This document shows positions 44,153-53,388 of a DNA stretch of 64,000 bases, piece by piece (the stretch's first letter is position 1; each line of letters opens with the position of its first letter). This DNA comes from Streptomyces sp. NRRL F-6131 (lineage in GTDB: Bacteria; Actinomycetota; Actinomycetes; Streptomycetales; Streptomycetaceae): NCBI GenBank assembly GCA_000719695.1, contig JOHN01000030.1, positions 1 to 64,000 on the forward strand. The letters run 5' to 3'. The translations under genes and the position numbers were made by a program. The notes below the pieces were generated by a model. That model saw only the letters and a list, made by a program, of their open reading frames with translations, did no database searches and had not been told where the DNA came from.

Positions 44153-46089
44153 GCCCCTGCCTTGGAGAGGGCGACGCTGTCGCCGGTGGCCTGGGCCGGG
44201 ATGTCGGCCTCGTGGAACTCGAGCTGGCGGCGCCGGTTGGGGATGAGGCCCTCGGGGCGGACGCGCATCAGGACGATGAGGGCGATGCCGAAGGCGAGCA
44301 GCTGGTAGTCGGCGAGGAACTCGAGCTTCTTCGGGATGAGGAAGAGCAGGGCGGCGCCGGCCAGCGGGCCGCTGATGGTGCCCATGCCGCCGAGGATGAC
44401 GGCGGCGAGCAGGAAGGCGGAGTTGGGCGGCAGGGCCTCGGCGAAGGTGTACTGGTCGGGGGTGACCGTGTAGCTGACGTGGGCCTGGACGGTGCCGGCG
44501 AGGCCGGCGAGGCAGGCGCCGAGGGCGAAGGCGAGGAGCTTGAGGCGGAAGCCGTTGATGCCCATCGCCTCGGCGGCGGTCTCGTCCTCGCGGATGGCGA
44601 CCCAGGCGCGGCCGATGCGGGAGTTGCCGACGCGGGCGAAGACCAGCACGACCACGGCGGTGACGAGGAGCATCAGCAGGTAGTAGTTGGAGAACCGGCC
44701 GAGTTCGACGCCGAAGACGGTGGTGGGCTTGCCGAGGTTCCAGCCGAGGATCTCCAGGTCGGGGATCCGGGGGATGCCGTTGGAACCGTTGGTGATCTTC
44801 GGGCCGGTGGTGCCGTTGAGGTTGAGCATGGTGATGCGGAAGATCTCGCCGAAGCCCAGGGTGACGATGGCGAGGTAGTCGCCGCGCAGGCGCAGGGTCG
44901 GCGCGCCGATGACGACGCCGAAGACCATGGAGACCACGGCGCCGGTGAGCATCGCGCCCCAGAACGGGAACTGGACGTGGATCGGCGAGGCGGGGGAGCC
45001 GGAGACCAGGGCGGCGCTGTAGGCGCCGACGCCGAGGAAGGCGACGTAGCCGAGGTCGAGCAGACCGGCCAGGCCGACCACGATGTTGAGGCCGAGGGCG
45101 ACGGTGGCGAAGATCAGGATGTTGGTGGCGACCGAGGTGTACTGGTCGCTGGTCTGGGTGAACGGGAAGCTGGCGGCCGCGGCGAACGCGGCGCCGGTGG
45201 TGACCGTCTGGTACTTGACCGTCAGGGCGCGCAGCCGGGGCAGCAGGCCGGAGCGGCCGAGCGCGCCGACCACCGAGGCGGCCAGCAGCAGGTAGCCGGT
45301 GAAGAGTTCGCCGTACTCGGTGTCGATGCCGAAGGTGATGGCGAACAGGCCGATGGCGAAGGCCACGACGATCAGCGCGACCTCGGCCCAGGAGGGCAGC
45401 GTGCGCGCCGCGGGCAGCGGCCGGTGGACGGTGCCGAGCCGGAGCCAGCTGTTGGCGAGGTGGCCGAGCTGGACCAGCAGGACGGCGCCGGTCGCGATGG
45501 CGAGGCCGCCGGCGAGGGCGGTGAGCACGGGGGCGACCGGCTTGTCCTCGGGGACGGCGTGGGTCGCGAACCAGACCACCGGGGCGATCGGGACGAGCAG
45601 GAAGAGCCGCCGGTCCAGGATCCGCAGCGGGACGGCGGTGCGCCGGTCGAGGGGCAGGCCGAGGGAGCCGGCGAGGGCGAGCAGGGCGCCGACGGCGAGG
45701 ACCCAGCCGCCGGGCTCGAGGTTGGCGAGGCCGCCGAGGTCGTTGGAGATCGAGACGACCGAGAACAGGCCGACGGCGAGGCCGCCGGTGGCGGCGATCA
45801 CGACGGCGTTGTTGCTGCGGCGGGGGGAGGCCCAGCGCAGGCCGGGGACGCCCTGGGCGGCGAGGAGCAGGACGAGGGTGACCAGTCCGGCGGTGAGGGC
45901 GAGCCACTGGAGACCGGCGGGGGAGCCGTAGAAGGTGAGGTCGCCGGGGTACTCGGAGGTCCAGGTCCAGGGCATCAGGGCGGAGCCGGCGGTGGCGGCG
46001 GCGCCCAGGCCGGTGAGGATCGCGGCGGTGCGGCCGGGGAGGGCGATGACCGGGGTGGTCTCGGTGCTGCTGGTGGTCATGGTGCTCAC
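44149..46089 (-). CDS. livM: Branched-chain amino acid ABC transporter permease LivM with extended N-terminus
   Basis: A 646-residue membrane protein. The last ~350 residues are the LivM permease (ATVALGLNIVVGLAGLLDLGYVAFLGVGAYSAAL, GAPTLRLRGDYLAIVTLGFGEIFRI, RAWVAIREDETAAEAMGIN, RPEGLIPNRRRQLEF). The first ~280 residues add several hydrophobic segments not found in E. coli LivM, a feature I recall as usual in Streptomyces. GTG 46089 forms a GTGA overlap with livH; ATG 46080 is the alternative. Confidence 0.93.
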   Translation of the reverse strand: MSTMTTSSTETTPVIALPGRTAAILTGLGAAATAGSALMPWTWTSEYPGDLTFYGSPAGLQWLALTAGLVTLVLLLAAQGVPGLRWASPRRSNNAVVIAATGGLAVGLFSVVSISNDLGGLANLEPGGWVLAVGALLALAGSLGLPLDRRTAVPLRILDRRLFLLVPIAPVVWFATHAVPEDKPVAPVLTALAGGLAIATGAVLLVQLGHLANSWLRLGTVHRPLPAARTLPSWAEVALIVVAFAIGLFAITFGIDTEYGELFTGYLLLAASVVGALGRSGLLPRLRALTVKYQTVTTGAAFAAAASFPFTQTSDQYTSVATNILIFATVALGLNIVVGLAGLLDLGYVAFLGVGAYSAALVSGSPASPIHVQFPFWGAMLTGAVVSMVFGVVIGAPTLRLRGDYLAIVTLGFGEIFRITMLNLNGTTGPKITNGSNGIPRIPDLEILGWNLGKPTTVFGVELGRFSNYYLLMLLVTAVVVLVFARVGNSRIGRAWVAIREDETAAEAMGINGFRLKLLAFALGACLAGLAGTVQAHVSYTVTPDQYTFAEALPPNSAFLLAAVILGGMGTISGPLAGAALLFLIPKKLEFLADYQLLAFGIALIVLMRVRPEGLIPNRRRQLEFHEADIPAQATGDSVALSKAGA

Positions 46090-47015
46090 GCCCTGTCCGC
46101 GACGCGCTCGCCCAGCAGCCCCTGGGGCCGGACGAGCAGGACGACGATGAGGAGTACGAAGGCCCAGACGTCCTTCCAGGCGCCGCCTCCGAAGAGGTGC
46201 ATCCCGGGCAGGTGCTGGATGTAGCCGGTGGCGAGGGCCTCGGCGAGGCCGAGGGTGATGCCGCCGAGCATGGCGCCGTAGATGTTGCCGATGCCGCCGA
46301 GGACGGCCGCGGTGAAGGCCTTGAGACCGAGCAGGAAGCCCATCCGGAAGTCGACCTGGCCGCTGCGCAGGCCGTAGGCGACGGCGGCGACGGCGGCGAA
46401 GGCGGCGCCGATGGCGAAGGCCATCACGATGATCCGGTCGGTGTCGATGCCCATCAGCTTCGCGGTGTCCGGGTCCTGGCTGGTCGCCTGCATGGCGCGG
46501 CCGGAGCGGGTGCGGGTGACGAACCAGCCGAGGGCGAGCATGCAGAGCGGGGCGGCGATCAGGAGGAAGATGTCGCTGCGCTGGATGGCGACCGAGCCGA
46601 TCTCGAAGGGGTCGCCGGGGATCTTCGGGAAGACCCGGGCCTTCTTGGCGTCCGGGTAGAAGGCGAAGACCAGCTGCTGCAGGGCGATGGACAGGCCGAT
46701 CGCGGTGATCAGCGGGGCGAGCCGGGGGGCCGTGCGCAGGGGCCGGTAGGCGAAGCGCTCGGCGGCGACGGCGGTGAGGGTGGAGACCAGGATGCCGGCG
46801 ATCAGCATCAGCGGTAGGGCCAGCCACAGGGTGGTGCCGCCGGGGAGGGCGAGGTAGGCGGTCAGGGCGCCGAAGCCGCCGACCATGACGATCTCGCCGT
46901 GGGCGAAGTTGATGAGCTGGACGATGCCGTAGACCATCGTGTAGCCGATCGCGACGAGGCCGTAGAGGGCGCCGAGGATCAGGCCGTTGGCCAGCTGCTG
47001 CGGTAGGTCGTGCAC
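46086..47015 (-). CDS. livH: Branched-chain amino acid ABC transporter permease LivH
   Basis: The 309-residue permease has the LivH start LANGLILGALYGLVAIGYTMVYGIVQLINFAHGEI, AERFAYRPLR, LIGLSIALQQ-like LITAIGLSIALQQLVF, RAMQATSQDPDTAKLMGID and GLKAFTAAVLGGIGN. About eight membrane segments are seen. GTG 47015 follows GGAGG at the right distance. It forms the translocation pore with LivM and is the first gene after a hairpin that separates it from livK. Confidence 0.95.
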   Translation of the reverse strand: MHDLPQQLANGLILGALYGLVAIGYTMVYGIVQLINFAHGEIVMVGGFGALTAYLALPGGTTLWLALPLMLIAGILVSTLTAVAAERFAYRPLRTAPRLAPLITAIGLSIALQQLVFAFYPDAKKARVFPKIPGDPFEIGSVAIQRSDIFLLIAAPLCMLALGWFVTRTRSGRAMQATSQDPDTAKLMGIDTDRIIVMAFAIGAAFAAVAAVAYGLRSGQVDFRMGFLLGLKAFTAAVLGGIGNIYGAMLGGITLGLAEALATGYIQHLPGMHLFGGGAWKDVWAFVLLIVVLLVRPQGLLGERVADRA

Positions 47016-47070
47016 CGCTGGGCCTCCGTTGTGCGTGTGGGGTGTCCGCGTGGGTGGTGGATGTGGGTGC

Positions 47071-47099
47071 GCGCGGGGGCACTCGTGGCGCCCCCGCGC
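47071..47099 (-). terminator. Hairpin between livK and livH (partial terminator or processing site)
   Basis: GCGCGGGGGC (47071-47080) and GCCCCCGCGC (47090-47099) make a 10-bp perfect stem with a nine-base loop. It is 49 bases after the livK stop and 55 before the livH start. Such intercistronic hairpins normally raise the level of binding-protein mRNA over permease mRNA. Confidence 0.7.
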
Positions 47100-47148
47100 G
47101 GGGTAACTCCGACGTGCTGTGACGCTGCCGACCGGGGTCGGGCGGGGG

Positions 47149-48381
47149 TCAGCCGTTGAAGGTGCCGGACTTCTCCACGGCCCACTTGCCGTCCTTGACG
47201 GTGTAGACGGTGAGCTGCTTGTTGGTGGTGTCGCCGTACTCGTCGAACGAGACCTTGCCGGTCACGCCCTCGAAGGAGACCTTCTGGACGGCCTCGACGA
47301 CCTTGGCGCGGGGGCTGTCGGGGAGCTTGCCGTTGTTGGCGGCGACGACGGCCTTGACGCCCTGGATGATGGCCCAGGCGCTGTCGTAGGAGTAGCCGCC
47401 GTAGGTCTCGTAGGCGTCCTTGTAGCCGGCGGCCTTGTAGTCGGCGATGAACTTGGCGGCGGTCGGCAGCTGCTCGACGGGCAGGCCGACGGCGGTGGCG
47501 AAGTCGCCCTGGCCCTTGGGGTTGAGCTTGATGAAGTCGCCGCTCTGGATGCCGTCGCCGCCCATCAGCGGGATGTTGACGCCGGCGTCCTTGAGCTGGA
47601 GGGAGAGCGGGCCGGCCGCCGGGTACTCGCCGCCGTAGTAGACGGCCTCGGCGCCGGAGGACTTGACCTTGGTGACGACGGCGGCGAAGTCGCGGTCGTC
47701 CGGGTTGACGTGCTCCTCGCCCACGATCTGGCCGCCGTTCTTGACGAACTGGCCTTTGAAGGTGGCGGCGAGGCCGGCCCCGTAGGTCTTCTGGTCGTCG
47801 ATGAGGAAGACCTTGGTCTTCTTGGCGTCCTTGGTCAGGAAGTCCGCGGCGAACGGGCCCTGGACGGCGTCCGTGGTGGCGGTGCGGAAGTAGGTCTTGA
47901 AGGGGCGCGCCTTGACGCCGCTGGCCCACTTCTCGCCCTGGCTGAGGGCGACGCCGGTGTTGGCGGGGGAGATCTGGACGAGGTTGGCGTCGTTGAAGAT
48001 CTGCTGCATCGACTGGGCGACGCTGGAGTTCAGCGGGCCGACGACGCCGATGACGTCCTTGTCGCCCACCAGCTGGGTCGCGTTCTGCTGGCCGGGGGCC
48101 GGCTTGCCGGTGTCGTCGAGGCCCTTGATCTGGAACTTGACGCCGGGGACCTCGTTCTTCTCGTTGGCCTGCTTGACCGCGAGCTCGACGGAGTTGCGGA
48201 TGCCGAGGCCGAGGGCGGAGAGGTCGCCGGTGAGCGGGGCGTCGACGCCGATGGTGACGGTGGTGGAGCCGCCGCCCTGACCGCTGTCCCCGGACTTCTT
48301 GTCGTCGCGGGAGCCGCATGCGGTGAGGGTGAGGGCGCCGATCACGGCAATGCTCACGACAACTGCTGAACGATGACGCAC
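47149..48381 (-). CDS. livK: Branched-chain amino acid ABC transporter substrate-binding lipoprotein LivK
   Basis: The 410-residue protein has a lipoprotein signal (IAVIGALTLTAC, lipobox LTAC), a Gly/Ser linker, and a type-1 periplasmic-binding fold: TIGVDAPLTGDLSALGLGIRNSVELAVKQAN, VVGPLNSSVAQSMQQIFNDAN, SPANTG, YFRTATTD, FLIDDQKTYGAGLAATF, and GGDGIQSGDF. It captures branched-chain or related amino acids for LivHMGF. GTG 48381 follows GAAGGGGA. Lgt at 9946-10932 would lipidate it. Confidence 0.94.
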   Translation of the reverse strand: MRHRSAVVVSIAVIGALTLTACGSRDDKKSGDSGQGGGSTTVTIGVDAPLTGDLSALGLGIRNSVELAVKQANEKNEVPGVKFQIKGLDDTGKPAPGQQNATQLVGDKDVIGVVGPLNSSVAQSMQQIFNDANLVQISPANTGVALSQGEKWASGVKARPFKTYFRTATTDAVQGPFAADFLTKDAKKTKVFLIDDQKTYGAGLAATFKGQFVKNGGQIVGEEHVNPDDRDFAAVVTKVKSSGAEAVYYGGEYPAAGPLSLQLKDAGVNIPLMGGDGIQSGDFIKLNPKGQGDFATAVGLPVEQLPTAAKFIADYKAAGYKDAYETYGGYSYDSAWAIIQGVKAVVAANNGKLPDSPRAKVVEAVQKVSFEGVTGKVSFDEYGDTTNKQLTVYTVKDGKWAVEKSGTFNG

Positions 48382-48948
48382 GGGGGTCCCCTTCGGTTCA
48401 GGAGGGCGCCGCGCCTTGAACGGCGGGAGCCTGGATGCGCGGTGGGCCTGGCCCATTCCGGTGCCGCGGTGACTGGCCGTGACTCTAGATGCCGCTCGGC
48501 GGCTCTGGCAGTGCTGCGGCGAGGCTGTGATTCTCTTGTTATGAGCACACGGAGAAGTCGTCTCACTATGTGGTCGTTCTGGCTCGACCGGTCCCGCCAC
48601 GCCCGGGTGTTTGCACGCCAACTCGCGCCATGTAAGGCGTAGAAGGGCAGGTTACTCCTGAACTCGCCGATTATCGGACAGAAGTGTCCGGGCTGTTGGA
48701 GTCGGGCGTATGCGTTCGAATATCGGACATTCGGCGAGCTGTGACGCTGCTTTCGGGGGATCCGACCCGCCGGGGGCCTTCGATTGCTCGGATTTCCCAC
48801 TTGTTACGCACGGTTACAACACGGCAGGCGGGCGGACCTGCGGGCGGACATGCCGCCGCCCCCTTGTCCAGACCAACTTCCCAGGGACTTCCCAGGGAGG
48901 TCGAAGGTCAAACAAGGGGGCGGGCAAGGGATTTGACGGAGAATCGGG
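48382..48948. other. 567-base intergenic region upstream of livK
   Basis: No gene is supported. The stretch 48480-48800 is less GC-rich than the rest of the window, as expected for a promoter region serving livK on the reverse strand. The part next to the thioesterase gene holds a structured repeat element (48857-48922), listed separately. Short open frames here overlap each other in all frames and lack coding bias. Confidence 0.5.
48857..48922 (-). repeat. Inverted repeat enclosing a tandem 11-mer
   Basis: CGCCCCCTTGT (48857-48867) and ACAAGGGGGCG (48912-48922) are perfect 11-base inverted arms. Inside, ACTTCCCAGGG occurs twice in tandem (48876-48886, 48887-48897), flanked by GACC (48871-48874) and GGTC (48899-48902). 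It starts 26 bases beyond the thioesterase stop, so it could act as its terminator despite the long loop. Confidence 0.55.
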
Positions 48949-49458
48949 TCAGAGGTCGCGCAGCATGCAGGTGAGGCGGCAGCTGGTGACCCGCTTGCCG
49001 GTGTCGTCGGTGATCGCGATCTCGTAGGTGGCGGCGGTGCGGCCCTTGAAGACCGCGGTCGCCACGCCGGTGACCAGGCCGGAGGTCGCCGAGCGGTGGT
49101 GGGTGGCGTTGAGGTCCACGCCCACCGCGTACCGGCCGGGGCCGGCGTGCAGCATCGCGCCGACCGAGCCGAGCGTCTCGGCCAGTGCCGCCGAGGCGCC
49201 GCCGTGCAGCAGCCCGTACGGCTGCTGGTTGCCGTCCACCGGCATGGTGCCGACCACCCGGTCGCCCGAGGCCTCGACGATCCGGATGCCCAGCTTGTCG
49301 CCGAGCCGGCCGCCGGAGAAGGTGGCCGGGTCCACGCCGAGCTTGGCGAAGTGGTCCAGCATCTCCTGCGGGACGTCCAGGAGGGGCGGGACGCCGGTGC
49401 CGGCGGGGTTCGGGCCGGCGCCGGGGGCGGTGCCGGCGTCGGGGGCCGGGTCGGTCAT
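48949..49458 (-). CDS. PaaI-family hotdog-fold thioesterase
   Basis: A 169-residue protein with a Pro/Ala-rich 25-residue lead and a hotdog domain: LGIRIVEASGDRVVGTMPVDGNQQPYGLLHGGASAALAETLGS, where the HGG motif is the hallmark, then VGVDLNATHHRSATSG. PaaI-type enzymes hydrolyse acyl-CoA thioesters; near polA-pyk in actinomycetes such a gene is often found. Substrate is unknown. ATG 49458 follows GGAGCTCCCCC. It is divergent from polA, 209 bases between starts. Confidence 0.88.
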   Translation of the reverse strand: MTDPAPDAGTAPGAGPNPAGTGVPPLLDVPQEMLDHFAKLGVDPATFSGGRLGDKLGIRIVEASGDRVVGTMPVDGNQQPYGLLHGGASAALAETLGSVGAMLHAGPGRYAVGVDLNATHHRSATSGLVTGVATAVFKGRTAATYEIAITDDTGKRVTSCRLTCMLRDL

Positions 49459-49667
49459 GGGGGAGCTCCTGCCGCTCGGGGGTCACGTCGTCGTGCTGCC
49501 TGTGATCGTACGACCGTCCTACTCGGCGGTAGAGGCCGTGGCGGAGGAAAACCGGCGTGGCGGCCGGGGCGCGAGCGCGCCCGAGGGGCGCCCGCCCCCG
49601 GCGTGCCCCTTTTGTCGGTGGCGGGCCCTAGGATCGGTGGCCGGTAGTGGAATCGGCAGGAACGGAC

Positions 49668-52424
49668 GTGGACGTGGCTACGCAGAGTACGGACAAGGGC
49701 GCGGCGGGTGCCGGCGGAGCCGGATCGCGGCCCCGCCTGATGCTGCTCGACGGGCACTCCATGGCCTACCGGGCGTTCTACGCGCTGCCCGTGGAGAACT
49801 TCAACACCTCCACCGGCCAGCCCACCAACGCGGTGTACGGCTTCGCCTCGATGCTCGCCAACACCGTCCGGGACGAGGCGCCCACCCACCTCGCGGTCGC
49901 CTTCGACCTCTCCCGCCAGACCTTCCGCTCGGTCGAGTTCCCCGACTACAAGGCCAACCGGGCCAAGACCCCGGACGAGTTCCGCAGCCAGGTCGGCCTG
50001 ATCGGCGAGCTGCTGGACGCGATGGGCGTGCCGCGGCTGACCGCCGAGGGCTTCGAGGCCGACGACATCATCGCCACCCTGGCCACCGCCGCCGAGGCGG
50101 CCGGCTTCGACGTCGACATCGTCACCGGCGACCGCGACTCGCTCCAGCTGGTCACCGAGCACGTCACCGTGCTCTACCCCACCAAGGGCGTCTCCGAGCT
50201 CACCCGGTACACCCCGGAGAAGGTCGCCGAGAAGTACGGCGTCACCCCCCGCCAGTACCCCGACCTCGCGGCCCTGCGCGGCGACCCGTCCGACAACCTG
50301 CCCGGCATCCCCGGCGTCGGCGAGAAGACCGCCGCCAAGTGGGTCAACCAGTTCGGCTCCTTCGACGAACTGGTCGCCCGCGCCGACGAGGTCAAGGGCA
50401 AGATCGGCGAGAAGCTCCGCGAGCACCTCGACTCGGTCAAGCGCAACCGGGTGCTCACCGAGCTGGTCCGCGACGTCGAACTCCCGCTCGGCGTCGACGA
50501 CCTGACCCGCGCGCCGTTCGACAAGCCGGCCGTCGGCGCGCTCATGGAGTCGCTGGAGTTCCGCAACGCCAACTTCCGCGACCGGGTCTACGGCATCGAC
50601 CCGGCCGTCGCCGCCGAGCCCGAGGCCGCCGAACTCGCCCCCGGCGTCGAGGTCGACGGCGAGCTCCTCACCGACCCGGGCACCCTCGCCGCCTGGCTGC
50701 GGCAGCACGCGACGGGGAAGTCCCCGGTCGCGCTGGCCGCCGTCTACCGGTGGGCGCTCGGCAGCGGCGAGGTCACCGAGGTCGCGCTGGCCGTCGGCGA
50801 GGCCGCCGCCTGGTTCGACCCGGCGCTGCTCGCCGAGGAGGACGAGCGCGCCCTCGCCGACTGGCTCGCCGACCCGGCCGCCCCCAAGGCCCTGCACATC
50901 GCCAAGCAGGTCGTACGGGCCTTCGCCGAGCGCGGCTGGACCGTCGAGGGGGTCGTCGCCGACACCGCCCTCGCCGCCTACCTGGAGAAGCCCGGCCGCC
51001 GCACCTTCACCCTGGACGTGCTCGCCGAGGAGTACCTGGCCCGCTCGCTCGCCCCGGCCCCGGCCGCCGAGTCCGGCCAGCTCGCCTTCGACGCCCCGGA
51101 GGAGGACCCGACGGCCGGCGCCCAGGCGCTGATGCTCCAGGCCCGCGCCGTGCTCGATCTCGCCGCGCTCTTCGACGCCCGCCTCGCCGAGGTCGGCGCC
51201 ACCGAGCTGCTGCGCGACATGGAGCTGCCGATCGCCGGGCTGCTCGCCCGGATGGAGCGCACCGGCATCGCCGCCGACCGCGACTGGCTCACCGGCCTGG
51301 AGTCGCAGTTCGCCGCCGAGATCCAGCGGGTGGTCGAGGAGGCGCACGCCGCGGCCGGCCGGGAGTTCAACCTCGGCTCGCCCAAGCAGCTCCAGGAGAT
51401 CCTCTTCGGCGAGCTGGCACTGCCCAAGACCAAGAAGATCAAGACCGGGTACACCACCGACGCCGACGCGCTCACCTGGCTCGCCACCCAGACCGACAAC
51501 GAACTGCCGGTCATCCTGCTGCGCCACCGCGACCAGGCCAAGCTGCGCACCACCGTCGAGGGCCTGCTCAAGACCGTCTCCCCGGCCGGGCGGATCCACA
51601 CCACCTTCAACCAGATGGTCGCCGCCACCGGCCGGCTCTCCTCGCAGGACCCGAACCTGCAGAACATCCCGGTCCGCACCGAGGAGGGCCGGATGATCCG
51701 CCGCGCCTTCGTCGTCGGCGAGGGCTACGAGTCGCTGCTCACCGCCGACTACTCGCAGATCGAGCTGCGGATCATGGCCCACCTCTCCGAGGACGAGGCG
51801 CTGATCGAGGCCTTCGCCACCGGCGAGGACCTCCACACCACCGTCGCCTCCCAGGTCTTCGAGGTCCCGGGCGACGCGGTCGACGCCGAGATGCGCCGGA
51901 AGATCAAGGCGATGTCCTACGGCCTCGCCTACGGGCTCTCCGCCTACGGGCTCTCCCAGCAGCTCGGCATCAAGCCCGCCGAGGCGCAGGGCCTGATGGA
52001 CACCTACTTCGAGCGGTTCGGCGGCGTCCGTGACTACCTGCACCGGGTGGTCGAGGAGGCGCGCGCCACCGGCTACACCGAGACCCTGCTCGGCCGCCGC
52101 CGCTACCTGCCCGACCTCAACAGCGACAACCGCCAGCGCCGCGAGATGGCCGAGCGGATGGCGCTCAACGCCCCGATCCAGGGCTCGGCCGCCGACATCG
52201 TCAAGATCGCCATGCTGCGGGTGGACGAGGCGCTGCGCTCGGCCGGCCTGGCCTCCCGGATGCTGCTCCAGGTGCACGACGAAATCGTGCTGGAGCTGGC
52301 CCCCGGCGAGCGCGAGCCGGTCGAGGCGGTCGTCCGCGAGCAGATGGCCGGCGCCTACCCGCTGCGGGCCCCGCTGGACGTCTCGGTCGGCGTCGGCGCC
52401 GACTGGGAGGCCGCCGCGCACTGA
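49668..52424 (+). CDS. polA: DNA polymerase I PolA
   Basis: PolA fills gaps and removes RNA primers. The 918-residue protein has the 5'-3' nuclease domain (LMLLDGHSMAYRAFYAL, VTGDRDSLQLV, GDPSDNLPGIPGVGEKTA), a 3'-5' exonuclease-like domain without the DxE metal motif (ALAAVYRWALGSG in its place), so proofreading is probably absent as in other actinobacteria, and the polymerase domain with LLTADYSQIELRIMAHLSED, RRKIKAMSYGLAYGLSAYG and LLQVHDEIVLEL. GTG 49668 has AGGA six bases upstream; GTG 49647 is an alternative. TAGGAT (49629-49634) is a likely -10 box. Confidence 0.96.
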   Translation: MDVATQSTDKGAAGAGGAGSRPRLMLLDGHSMAYRAFYALPVENFNTSTGQPTNAVYGFASMLANTVRDEAPTHLAVAFDLSRQTFRSVEFPDYKANRAKTPDEFRSQVGLIGELLDAMGVPRLTAEGFEADDIIATLATAAEAAGFDVDIVTGDRDSLQLVTEHVTVLYPTKGVSELTRYTPEKVAEKYGVTPRQYPDLAALRGDPSDNLPGIPGVGEKTAAKWVNQFGSFDELVARADEVKGKIGEKLREHLDSVKRNRVLTELVRDVELPLGVDDLTRAPFDKPAVGALMESLEFRNANFRDRVYGIDPAVAAEPEAAELAPGVEVDGELLTDPGTLAAWLRQHATGKSPVALAAVYRWALGSGEVTEVALAVGEAAAWFDPALLAEEDERALADWLADPAAPKALHIAKQVVRAFAERGWTVEGVVADTALAAYLEKPGRRTFTLDVLAEEYLARSLAPAPAAESGQLAFDAPEEDPTAGAQALMLQARAVLDLAALFDARLAEVGATELLRDMELPIAGLLARMERTGIAADRDWLTGLESQFAAEIQRVVEEAHAAAGREFNLGSPKQLQEILFGELALPKTKKIKTGYTTDADALTWLATQTDNELPVILLRHRDQAKLRTTVEGLLKTVSPAGRIHTTFNQMVAATGRLSSQDPNLQNIPVRTEEGRMIRRAFVVGEGYESLLTADYSQIELRIMAHLSEDEALIEAFATGEDLHTTVASQVFEVPGDAVDAEMRRKIKAMSYGLAYGLSAYGLSQQLGIKPAEAQGLMDTYFERFGGVRDYLHRVVEEARATGYTETLLGRRRYLPDLNSDNRQRREMAERMALNAPIQGSAADIVKIAMLRVDEALRSAGLASRMLLQVHDEIVLELAPGEREPVEAVVREQMAGAYPLRAPLDVSVGVGADWEAAAH

Positions 52425-52437
52425 CGTTCCGTCAGTC

Positions 52438-52480
52438 GGCCCCGGGCGCAGCTTCGTCGAGGCGGTGCCCGGGGCCTTTC
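52438..52480 (+). terminator. Terminator after polA
   Basis: GGCCCCGGGC (52438-52447) and GCCCGGGGCC (52467-52476) form a 10-bp stem with a 19-base loop, followed by TTTC. It lies 13 bases past the polA stop. Confidence 0.7.
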
Positions 52481-52512
52481 CCGCACCGGGGAGCGGTCCT
52501 ACCCTGGCGGGT

Positions 52513-53187
52513 ATGCCTGCCGATGAGGTGCTCCGCCGCGGCCGTGACGGGACGACCACCGACCTGGTGTTCGAGTCGGGCGGGGGCTCCTGGCCCGCCG
52601 GCGCGATCCTGGTGCTGCGCATGCTCGGCGTGCTGATCGCCGTGGGCCTCGCCTTCCTCCCCGTCGGCATCCTGGTGGTGGCGGTCGCGGTGATCGTCGG
52701 CGCCACCTTCGTGGGCGCCGTGACCGTCTGCGGAGTCCTGTGGGTCTCGGCCGTGCTGCTGCTGTGGCCGTTCGGCGCGGTCGCCGAGCTGCGGTCGGTC
52801 CGGCGGGTGCAGTTCACCCCGGCCCGGGCCCCGACCGAACTGCGCTTCGTCCGGGGCGCCCGCGTCGACGCCTGGCTCCCGATCTCCGACCTGCGGCGCG
52901 TCCAGCTGGACGAGGCCGTGGAGGAGCCCTACGAGGGTGACCCCGCGCCGGCCGTCCGCTCCCTCACCATCACGGTGGTGACCCTGGGCGGCGACGACGG
53001 GCGCCCGCACGGGGTGCCGAAGGGCATCGAGGCCGGCGCGCTCCGGCGCTCCCTGGAGGAACTGCTCGGCCCGGCCGGCGTGCCCGTGGTGCGCCGCACC
53101 GAGCGCCGCGTCCGCCGCAAGCCCCCTGTCCCCTCCGGCGGTTGGGCGTACGGCGGTTCGGGGTCGGCCAACTCCGGCGGGGGGTGA
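52513..53187 (+). CDS. Uncharacterised membrane protein
   Basis: The 224-residue protein has two to three hydrophobic segments (about residues 30-50, 52-68 and 70-92), then a soluble C-terminal domain with LRFVRGARVDAWLPISDLRRVQLDE and SLTITVVTLGG, which looks like a PH-like beta domain, and a Gly/Ser-rich tail. ATG 52513 is the first suitable start; the ribosome binding site (GGCGGGT) is weak. I cannot name the family. It is downstream of polA but behind a terminator. Confidence 0.7.
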   Translation: MPADEVLRRGRDGTTTDLVFESGGGSWPAGAILVLRMLGVLIAVGLAFLPVGILVVAVAVIVGATFVGAVTVCGVLWVSAVLLLWPFGAVAELRSVRRVQFTPARAPTELRFVRGARVDAWLPISDLRRVQLDEAVEEPYEGDPAPAVRSLTITVVTLGGDDGRPHGVPKGIEAGALRRSLEELLGPAGVPVVRRTERRVRRKPPVPSGGWAYGGSGSANSGGG

Positions 53188-53302
53188 GCCGGGGCCGGGA
53201 TCCTCCGGCCTGCCGTTGTGGGCGCCAGGGGTTGATACCGGCTCAGGGAGCCTCTTCACTTGTCATGGCGCCGCCGTCCTTGATCGTGGGCGCGGTCCCA
53301 CC

Positions 53303-53358
53303 GCTCCGAGGCTCCACCGCTCCACCGCTCCACCGCTCCGATGCTCCACCGCTCCGAC
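53303..53358 (+). repeat. 8-base tandem repeat upstream of a secreted-protein gene
   Basis: Seven contiguous units of GCTCCNNN: GCTCCGAG, GCTCCACC three times, GCTCCGAT, GCTCCACC, GCTCCGAC. The array ends 30 bases before the ATG at 53389, so it lies in the promoter or leader. Copy number may vary between strains. Confidence 0.9.
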
Positions 53359-53388
53359 GCCTCACCCGACGAGTCTGGAGATCCCCTC

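Noticed and set aside
49455..52817. A 1120-codon open frame opposite polA
   Set aside because: Same antisense effect; low-complexity Gly/Val/Asp composition and no motifs, while polA motifs are complete on the + strand.
53303..53358. CRISPR array
   Set aside because: The 8-base units are contiguous with no spacers, and no cas genes are in the window.
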